12,256 nucleotides of DNA, taken from assembly GCA_051008185.1 (NCBI GenBank), contig JBPCXW010000156.1:1-12256 (forward strand). The letters run 5' to 3'. The notes beneath the pieces are model-generated. The model saw only the letters and a program-made list of their open reading frames with translations. It was not told the DNA's origin and did not search any database. The translations under genes were made by a program, and so were the position numbers. Each line of letters opens with the position of its first letter. Positions within the stretch are counted from its first letter, which is position 1. The DNA comes from CAXMWX01 sp051008185 (lineage in GTDB: Bacteria > Pseudomonadota > Gammaproteobacteria > Eutrophobiales > Eutrophobiaceae). Positions 7,294-12,256 of the stretch are shown piece by piece.

Positions 7294-7334
7294 ATCCTGA
7301 ACTGACCCTATTCACAATCCGCACGCAGACACCG

Positions 7335-8735
7335 ATGAGCAAGACATTATTTGAAAAAATCTGGGCCGACCACCTCGTTCGCGAGTTGCAGGACGGCACC
7401 TGTCTGCTATTGGTTGATCGCATATTCCTGCATGAGCGCACCGGCAGTATGGCCCTGCAAGGGCTGGAGGACAAGCGGCGGCCCCTGCTGGATCCCGGCC
7501 AGGTGTTTTGCACGATGGATCATATTGTTGATACCCGGCCCGGACGCACTGATGACACCTTGATGCCGGGCGGCAAGGAGTTTATCACCACCACCCGTAA
7601 ACTGGCCCGCAACGCCGGCATAACATTGTTTGACCTCAACGATCCGGAACAGGGCATTATGCATATTGTCGCCGCCGAGCAAGGTATCGCCCTGCCCGGT
7701 ACGCTGATGGTCTGCCCGGATAGTCACAGCTGCACCCTCGGCGCACTGGGCGCACTGGCCTGGGGGATCGGCTCCAGTGATTGTGAGCACGCGATGGCCA
7801 CCCGCACGCTGCGGGTCAATAAGCCACGACAAATGCTGGTGCGACTGAACGGTGTATTGGGGCGCGGCGTTACGGCCAAGGATATTATCCTGCATCTGAT
7901 CGCCCGCTACGGTACCGCCGGTGGTGCAGGGTATGTACTGGAATTCACCGGCGAGGTGATCGACTCCCTGAGCATTGAGGCACGTTTCACCTTGTGCAAT
8001 ATGGCGGTGGAGTTTTCCGCCTTCAGTGGCCTCATCGCAGCTGACGAGCAGACCTTTGCCTATCTCAAGGACAGACCTTATGCCCCGAAGGCGGAATTGT
8101 GGGAGCAGGCGGTCAAGTATTGGCGTTCGTTGGCGAGCGATCCGCAGGCCCGGTTTGATAAGGTGCTGGACATTGACTGCGATGCCATCGCCCCGACAGT
8201 GACCTGGGGCACCAGTCCGCAACACGGCATCGCCATTGATGGTCGCATCCCCGATCCCGAACAGGCGCAGAGTGAGGAACAAAAGCAGGGAATGTATCGG
8301 GCACTGGACTATATGGGGCTGAATGCGGGCGAGGCCATCGCCGGGACGGAGATTGATGCGGCGTTTATCGGCTCCTGCACTAACAGCCGTTTGTCTGATC
8401 TGAGGGCGGCTGCGGAGATCGTACGCGGGGAAAAAGTGGAGGCGGGGATTCGCGCCATCTGTGTCCCCGGTTCAAGCCAAGTCAAAAAAGCGGCGGAGGC
8501 AGAAGGTCTGGATCAGATATTTATTGATGCCGGGTTTGAATGGCGTGAATCAGGTTGCTCCATGTGTTTTTATGCCGGCGGCGAAGGCTTCGGGGACAAG
8601 CAACGTGTGATCAGCACCACCAACCGCAACTTTGAAGGCCGACAGGGACGCGGTGCCCGCACCCATCTGGCCAGCCCCGCGACTGTGGCGAAGTCAGCCA
8701 TAGCCGGGTGTATCAGCGACCCCAGGATGGATTGA
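7335..8735 (+). CDS. leuC: LeuC-like (aconitase-superfamily) hydratase/isomerase, large subunit
   Basis: The protein has 466 residues, the same length as E. coli LeuC, and is similar along its whole length. The [4Fe-4S] ligands are Cys348 (GSCTNSR) and Cys408/Cys411 (GCSMC). 'NRNFEGRQGRGARTHLASPA' is the usual C-terminal signature. Family enzymes dehydrate and rehydrate 2- or 3-hydroxy di- and tricarboxylates: isopropylmalate, citramalate/citraconate, dimethylmalate. Several normally conserved spots differ from LeuC as I recall it: the 'GDSHTATHGA' segment reads PDSHSCTLGA (residues 128-137), and the residues after CSMC are FYAGG, not LAMN. No other leucine-biosynthesis gene is present, and the neighbours are catabolic. 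It is therefore probably a paralogue acting on another unsaturated dicarboxylate; the symbol reflects the family only. No clear Shine-Dalgarno precedes the ATG. The small-subunit gene follows after three bases. Confidence 0.9.
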   Translation: MSKTLFEKIWADHLVRELQDGTCLLLVDRIFLHERTGSMALQGLEDKRRPLLDPGQVFCTMDHIVDTRPGRTDDTLMPGGKEFITTTRKLARNAGITLFDLNDPEQGIMHIVAAEQGIALPGTLMVCPDSHSCTLGALGALAWGIGSSDCEHAMATRTLRVNKPRQMLVRLNGVLGRGVTAKDIILHLIARYGTAGGAGYVLEFTGEVIDSLSIEARFTLCNMAVEFSAFSGLIAADEQTFAYLKDRPYAPKAELWEQAVKYWRSLASDPQARFDKVLDIDCDAIAPTVTWGTSPQHGIAIDGRIPDPEQAQSEEQKQGMYRALDYMGLNAGEAIAGTEIDAAFIGSCTNSRLSDLRAAAEIVRGEKVEAGIRAICVPGSSQVKKAAEAEGLDQIFIDAGFEWRESGCSMCFYAGGEGFGDKQRVISTTNRNFEGRQGRGARTHLASPATVAKSAIAGCISDPRMD

Positions 8736-8738
8736 GCG

Positions 8739-9383
8739 ATGCAAAAATTCACCCGACACAGCGGCGTGGCCGCGCCCCTGATACACAGCAATATTGATAC
8801 CGATGCCATTATTCCGTCCAGAGAGATCAAGCGGGTTTCCAGACGCGGGCTGGATCAGGGTCTGTTTGCCGACTGGCGTTATCACTATGAGGGCAAGGCC
8901 AAAGTGGGTATCAATGCGGATTTTGTTTTGAACCGCCCCGAATATCAGCAGGCCAGCATCTTGCTGAGCGGCAAAAACTTCGGTTGCGGTTCCTCGCGTG
9001 AATATGCCGTGTGGGCGTTACAGGAATACGGTATCCGCGTCATCATCGCCGTCAGTTTTGGTACGATCTTTTATAACAACTGTATGCGTAATGGCGTGTT
9101 GCCGATCTGCTTACATGCGGATCAGATCGCAAGTCTGGCGGAGTATGTGCAAGCTGATCCGGGGCGGCGGCTTGAGATTGATTTGGCAGAGCAGACTGTT
9201 TCCTGCGCCGATGGCAGTTGCTATCGCTTTGAGATAGAAAAACAAAACCGTAATATGCTACTCAACGGCCTTGATGCCATTGACATAAGCAAAACTTATG
9301 AGACAGACATTATGCAGTTCATACAACGAGATAAAGTAAAACGCCCGTGGATCTATCAGGCCGGGCAACGGAGTCAGGTATAA
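8739..9383 (+). CDS. leuD: LeuD-like (aconitase-superfamily) hydratase/isomerase, small subunit
   Basis: The protein has 214 residues; E. coli LeuD has about 201. It is the swivel domain of the heterodimeric hydratase and would pair with the product of the gene just upstream. Visible family features are 'NIDTDAIIPSREI' near residue 18, 'DFVLNRPEYQQASILL', 'NFGCGSSREYAVWAL' at about 84-98, 'SFGTIFYNNCMRNGVLPI' and the terminal 'MLLNGLDAID'. The loop after the DTDAIIP motif reads SREIKRVSRRG, where E. coli LeuD (from memory) has KQFLQKVTRTG, and the usual SSREHAPWAL has become SSREYAVWAL. These are substrate-facing parts, so a changed substrate is plausible. The start at 8739 follows an AGGA about ten bases upstream. 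The 3' end touches or overlaps the VOC gene. Confidence 0.9.
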   Translation: MQKFTRHSGVAAPLIHSNIDTDAIIPSREIKRVSRRGLDQGLFADWRYHYEGKAKVGINADFVLNRPEYQQASILLSGKNFGCGSSREYAVWALQEYGIRVIIAVSFGTIFYNNCMRNGVLPICLHADQIASLAEYVQADPGRRLEIDLAEQTVSCADGSCYRFEIEKQNRNMLLNGLDAIDISKTYETDIMQFIQRDKVKRPWIYQAGQRSQV

Positions 9384-10420
9384 AAATTTCAAGCCTGTGC
9401 TGTGTATTGCTCGCCGTTGCGTTTCAGGCCTCGGTGGCCGAGAGTGCGCCGCCGCCGGTAACAGACAGGATTTGGCAGGAGGCCGTAATCAGTGTCACCG
9501 ATCTTGACCAAAGTGCCCGGTTCTTTCGTGAAATCGGCGGCTATCAAATAAAGTGGCGCGGTACGCCGGATGCCGACGAGATCCGTTTCTGGGGGCTACC
9601 CGCCGCTGCCTCCGGCGAGGCGATGTTGCTTGGCCCCGAATCTTCCACGGCCGGGCTGATCCGCCTGATCCGTTTTGATAACGCCGGTCGCAAACAGCCG
9701 ACACGCCCCGGTGCCCGCGCCTGGGATACCGGTTGCTACTTCAGTTTGATGGTGCGTATGAAAAATTTGCAGTCTATCTACGATGATGCCATAGCAATGG
9801 GCTGGTGGACGGAGACACCGATAAGCTATCTTGAGTTTGGCACATCAAAGCTCAATATCATCATCTTCCGCGGGCCTGACGGGGTACAAGTGCAAGGCTA
9901 TGAGCGCCTGTCCCCGCCGTTACCGGCCGCCATCCCGCCGTTCAAACGCTTCACGCAACCGTTCAACATCATGCAAATGGTGCGCGACCGTGATGCCGCC
10001 TATGCGTTTTTTGTAGAGGTGCTGGGGTTTGATACTTTCTACAAGGGGAAACCCTATCTCTCCCCCGAACCCACCTATATGCCGCTGGGTATTCCATATA
10101 ACCTGACTACCGAAGTGGCCTACCGCGCCGGTATTGTCTATCCGATGGCAGGCGAGTTCGGCAGGATGGAGATGATTGAGATCATGGGACTGGATGGCCG
10201 TGATTACGCTGATCGGTGTCATGCCCCGAACCTCGGCATCCTGGCGGTGCGATTCCCGGTGACACGCGCAGAGCAGACGATGCAAACCATTACCGATCGC
10301 GGCTGGCCTGTTGCAAGCCCGTTGCAACGCATTGAACTCGCCCCTTACGGCAAGCTGGACATATTTTCAGTGCAAACACCCGATGGGGCGATAATCCAGT
10401 TCTACCAAACAGTGCGGTAA
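9347..10420 (+). CDS. Two-domain VOC (glyoxalase/bleomycin-resistance fold) protein with a predicted signal peptide
   Basis: The protein has up to 357 residues with two VOC modules. One begins at about 44 ('AVISVTDLDQSARFFREIGGY') and ends near 185 ('GPDGVQVQGYERL'). The other begins at about 206 ('FNIMQMVRDRDAAYAFFVEVLGF') and ends at 354 ('TPDGAIIQFYQ'). VOC proteins include lyases, epimerases, extradiol dioxygenases and binding proteins. The His usually found in the first strand is absent from both modules, so metal catalysis is uncertain; Glu276 or Glu278 and Glu186 are possible ligands. A hydrophobic run (LCCVLLAVAF) and SVA|ES suggest export to the periplasm. The start is unclear. GTG 9347 gives an atypical N-region. 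A good GGAG (9370-9373) instead points to an ATA codon at 9380 that overlaps the LeuD stop. The gene is tightly coupled to the LeuCD-like pair. Confidence 0.82.
   Translation: MDLSGRATESGIKISSLCCVLLAVAFQASVAESAPPPVTDRIWQEAVISVTDLDQSARFFREIGGYQIKWRGTPDADEIRFWGLPAAASGEAMLLGPESSTAGLIRLIRFDNAGRKQPTRPGARAWDTGCYFSLMVRMKNLQSIYDDAIAMGWWTETPISYLEFGTSKLNIIIFRGPDGVQVQGYERLSPPLPAAIPPFKRFTQPFNIMQMVRDRDAAYAFFVEVLGFDTFYKGKPYLSPEPTYMPLGIPYNLTTEVAYRAGIVYPMAGEFGRMEMIEIMGLDGRDYADRCHAPNLGILAVRFPVTRAEQTMQTITDRGWPVASPLQRIELAPYGKLDIFSVQTPDGAIIQFYQTVR
9370..9373 (+). promoter_or_regulatory. Shine-Dalgarno pointing to an ATA start for the VOC gene
   Basis: GGAG at 9370-9373 lies six bases before an in-frame ATA (9380-9382), which overlaps the TAA of the LeuD-like gene (9381-9383). 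Initiation there would give IKISSLCCVLLAVAFQASVA as a compact signal peptide with a Lys next to the start. No ATG exists at the right place, and the only standard alternative, GTG 9347, has no convincing Shine-Dalgarno. Confidence 0.4.
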
Positions 10421-10437
10421 TACCCTCGCGAGGCTTG

Positions 10438-11649
10438 TTACTTTTGCTTGTCCGGGGCGGCGGCAAACGAGGCCACGATATTCTCCTGTAACAACGCGGC
10501 GATTTCTTTCTCACTCAAACCGAGTTGCTGCAACACCTCTACCGTATGCTGACCCTGCCCGGGCACATCACGGGTCACGCCAAAACGCGCACCATCCATC
10601 TGCACAGGCAGCGCCGGCAAACGGGCCGACTTGCCCTGCCCTGTTGTTACATCCAGCAGGCCGCCGGACTGGTTCAGATGAACATCGTCAAACAGTTCTT
10701 CCGGTCTACAGATAGGCGCGTAAGGCAGACCGCACTGCTCCAGCTTCGCCATCAGTTCAGCCTTGGTCAAACCTGCAAACAAATCCCGCACGCGGGGAAT
10801 GATCCGCTCCCGATGTTGCACCCGATCGGTATTCTTTGCCAACCCGGGATCGGATTCAAACTCCGTCAGCGCAAAAAATTGACAGAACTGCAACCATTGC
10901 GTATCGCTGACCACCGCGACAAAGACCTGTTGCTCATCGCTGGTATCAAACACATCATAAATAGCCCAGGCCGACAGACGCACCGGCATCGGCCGGGCCG
11001 GCTCACCGGTTACCGCATACTGCGCCATGTGTTGCCCGACCAGAAAGGCCGTGCTCTCAAACAACGCGCTGGTAATGTGCTGCCCCTTGCCGGTATGCCG
11101 CCGCATTTCCAGTGCCGACAGGATACCGATCACCCCGAACATACCGCCCATCACATCTACTACCGAGGCCCCGGCGCGCAACGGCCTGCCCGGCGGGCCG
11201 GTCATATAGGCCAGACCGCCCATCATCTGTGCCACCTCATCCAGCGCCGTGCGATTGACATAGGGGCCATCCAGAAAGCCCTTGGTGGAACAATAGATCA
11301 AACCCGGGTTGGTCTTTGCGAGGGCGGCGTAGCCATAGCCGAGTTTGTCCATCGCACCGGGGCGAAAGTTTTCAATCAACACATCTGCTTCGGCGATGAG
11401 TTTTCCGGCAAGCGCATTGCCCTGATCTGATTTCAGATCAATACAGACACTGCGCTTGTTACGGTTGTACATGGAAAAGTAACCGGCACCGGAGCCGGTC
11501 AGACGGCGGGTGTTATCACCCTTGAGCGGCTCCAGTTTGATCACATCGGCACCCATATCGGCCAGAATCACCCCCGCTACCGGCCCCATGACCATGTGGG
11601 AGAATTCAACGACTTTGATATTGTGCAAGGGTAAGTGTGAGTCAGGCAT
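10438..11649 (-). CDS. Class III CoA-transferase (CaiB/BaiF family)
   Basis: The protein has 403 residues, the standard family length. The N-terminal 'IKVVEFSHMVMGPVAGVILADMGADVIKLE' holds the nucleotide/CoA-binding fold. 'NRNKRSVCIDLK' and 'DVLIENFRPGAMDKLG' are family hallmarks. 'GASVVDVMGGMFGVIGILSAL' supplies Asp165, at the place of the catalytic Asp169 of formyl-CoA transferase that forms the acyl anhydride. 'RHTGKGQHIT' follows as expected. These enzymes move CoA from a donor such as succinyl-CoA to a carboxylic acid in the cytoplasm. The start is supported by AGGGA (11658-11654) six bases upstream of the ATG. It diverges from an HMG-CoA-lyase-like gene across a perfect-arm operator-like site, so it probably makes the thioester that the lyase cleaves (inference). 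The donor and acceptor are unknown. Confidence 0.94.
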   Translation of the reverse strand: MPDSHLPLHNIKVVEFSHMVMGPVAGVILADMGADVIKLEPLKGDNTRRLTGSGAGYFSMYNRNKRSVCIDLKSDQGNALAGKLIAEADVLIENFRPGAMDKLGYGYAALAKTNPGLIYCSTKGFLDGPYVNRTALDEVAQMMGGLAYMTGPPGRPLRAGASVVDVMGGMFGVIGILSALEMRRHTGKGQHITSALFESTAFLVGQHMAQYAVTGEPARPMPVRLSAWAIYDVFDTSDEQQVFVAVVSDTQWLQFCQFFALTEFESDPGLAKNTDRVQHRERIIPRVRDLFAGLTKAELMAKLEQCGLPYAPICRPEELFDDVHLNQSGGLLDVTTGQGKSARLPALPVQMDGARFGVTRDVPGQGQHTVEVLQQLGLSEKEIAALLQENIVASFAAAPDKQK

Positions 11650-11707
11650 GTTTTCCCTGAACCGGCGGGCTACCGGGCGGTTTATCGGGTGTTATTCAAT
11701 TGTCAGT

Positions 11708-11727
11708 ATGTTATAACATTATAACAT
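11708..11727. promoter_or_regulatory. Operator-like 20-bp inverted repeat in the CoA-transferase/lyase divergent promoter
   Basis: ATGTTATAA-CA-TTATAACAT has perfect 9-bp complementary arms around a two-base centre. The inner ATGTTATAACAT is also a perfect 12-bp palindrome with a GT-N4-AC core, a spacing reported for HutC-type GntR operators. It lies 58 bases from the CoA-transferase start and 32 bases from the lyase start. A near copy at 7274-7293 sits at almost the same distance from its own - strand gene. Its AT-rich words could also act as -10 elements in both directions. Confidence 0.65.
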
Positions 11728-11759
11728 TTAATGCTAGTAATCAACTCTCCTCTATTTAT

Positions 11760-12256
11760 ATGAATGACATTGACATACTGATCAGTGAAGTAGGCCCGCG
11801 CGACGGCCTGCAAAGTGCCGGGGCGACCATGCACAGCGAGGCCAAGAAGCAATGGCTACGCGCGGAGGCGGCGGCCGGTGTCAGGGAGATTGAGGTCGGA
11901 TCGTTTGTTCCGGCTACGGTCATCCCGCAATTGGCGGATACCGCCGAGATGGTCGGGTTTGCCAAGACTCTGGACAAGCTCACCGTGGCGGTGCTGGTGC
12001 CGAACCTCAAAGGCGCGGAAAACGCCGTTGCCGCGGGTGCTGACAAGATATCTATCCCGTTCTCCGTGAGCGAGACCCATAGTCTGAAAAATGTTAAACG
12101 CGATCACGCACAAATGTTTGCTGAGGTGAAAAACATCAGCACGATGCTGGCGACTCTGGATGCAGACACACGACCGCATTTTGAGGCGGGTTTATCCACT
12201 GCCTTTGGTTGCACGCTGGAGGGGCCGATCGCGGAACAACAGGTGGTGGATAGTGC
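11760..12256 (+). CDS. HMG-CoA-lyase-like (pyruvate-carboxyltransferase/HMGL-fold) enzyme, 3'-truncated
   Basis: The frame is open from ATG 11760 to the window edge: 165 residues of a family that is usually about 300. The N-terminus MNDIDILISEVGPRDGLQ carries the catalytic Arg14-Asp15 pair of the HMGL family. 'IEVGSFVP', 'AVLVPNLKGAENAVAAGADKI', 'FSVSETHS' and 'STAFGCTLEGPI' follow the family order through about half of the TIM barrel. The C-terminal metal His pair and catalytic Cys loop lie outside the window. Family members cleave 3-hydroxy-3-methyl-acyl-CoA thioesters in an aldol-type reaction. The divergent CoA-transferase suggests that it splits a CoA ester made by that enzyme, for example a citramalyl-, dimethylmalyl- or HMG-CoA type substrate (inference). 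No Shine-Dalgarno is visible before the ATG. A frame-shifted ATG four bases later leads only to a short frame. Confidence 0.92.
   Translation, partial: MNDIDILISEVGPRDGLQSAGATMHSEAKKQWLRAEAAAGVREIEVGSFVPATVIPQLADTAEMVGFAKTLDKLTVAVLVPNLKGAENAVAAGADKISIPFSVSETHSLKNVKRDHAQMFAEVKNISTMLATLDADTRPHFEAGLSTAFGCTLEGPIAEQQVVDS

Noticed and set aside
7407..8282. 291-residue open frame on the - strand
   Set aside because: It is antisense to the LeuC-like gene, whose conservation is unmistakable, and its translation shows no domain or plausible start signals.
10424..10433. CCTCGCGAGG palindrome as a bidirectional terminator between the VOC and CoA-transferase genes
   Set aside because: The stem allows only three to four pairs around a minimal loop and no solid T run follows on either strand.
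10525..11430. 301-residue open frame on the + strand
   Set aside because: It is antisense to the CaiB/BaiF gene; the translation is rich in His, Arg and Gln with no recognisable family, typical of a shadow frame.
1..12256. CRISPR array, tRNA, rRNA, toxin-antitoxin or phage-defence system
   Set aside because: No regularly spaced repeats, cloverleaf or rRNA-like sequence, or defence-type domains were seen on either strand; every substantial gene has a metabolic, transport or regulatory family assignment.

Overview
The window reads as a chromosomal stretch from a Gram-negative bacterium. It encodes a TonB-dependent outer-membrane receptor, a YfcG-type glutathione transferase, GntR-family regulators and a set of CoA- and hydroxyacid-handling enzymes. 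Moderate GC, the style of the receptor ('EIEEIVVTARQREE' after the signal peptide) and the YfcG homologue together suggest a gammaproteobacterium, perhaps a marine heterotroph. That placement is an inference and cannot be settled from this sequence. No rRNA, tRNA, CRISPR array, phage gene or transposase gene is visible.

Layout, left to right. (1) Two glutathione-transferase-fold genes lie on the + strand and overlap by four bases (GTGA); the first is cut by the window edge. (2) A large TonB-dependent receptor on the - strand converges on them. (3) A 351-bp intergenic region holds the receptor promoter, a nested inverted-repeat element of about 147 bp and a weak operator-like site. (4) Two different GntR-family regulators follow on the + strand, one FadR/FCD type and one HutC/UTRA type. 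(5) A dihydropyrimidinase/hydantoinase-type amidohydrolase lies on the - strand, with an intrinsic terminator that overlaps the 3' end of the second regulator gene. (6) Divergent from it runs a tight + strand operon: a LeuC-like hydratase large subunit, a LeuD-like small subunit and a two-domain VOC protein with a predicted signal peptide. (7) A class III (CaiB/BaiF) CoA-transferase lies on the - strand. (8) Divergent from that is the 5' half of an HMG-CoA-lyase-like gene, cut by the right edge.

Taken together, genes 3906-12256 look like a locally regulated catabolic locus: outer-membrane import, hydrolytic opening of a cyclic amide or imide, hydration of an unsaturated di- or tricarboxylate by the LeuCD-type enzyme, CoA activation, and aldol-type cleavage by the lyase. 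The closest described logic I know is the nicotinate fermentation locus of Eubacterium barkeri, with its enamidase and its LeuCD-like dimethylmaleate hydratase. The gene set here differs (CoA-transferase plus HMG-CoA-lyase type lyase, TonB receptor, exported VOC protein), so the substrate is unknown.

The most useful sequence-level signal is a 20-bp inverted repeat, ATGTTATAA-CA-TTATAACAT, in the CoA-transferase/lyase divergent promoter. A close copy sits at nearly the same distance from the - strand start in the amidohydrolase/LeuC divergent promoter. Weaker versions occur near the receptor and first-regulator promoters. This points to one regulon controlled by one of the two GntR proteins.
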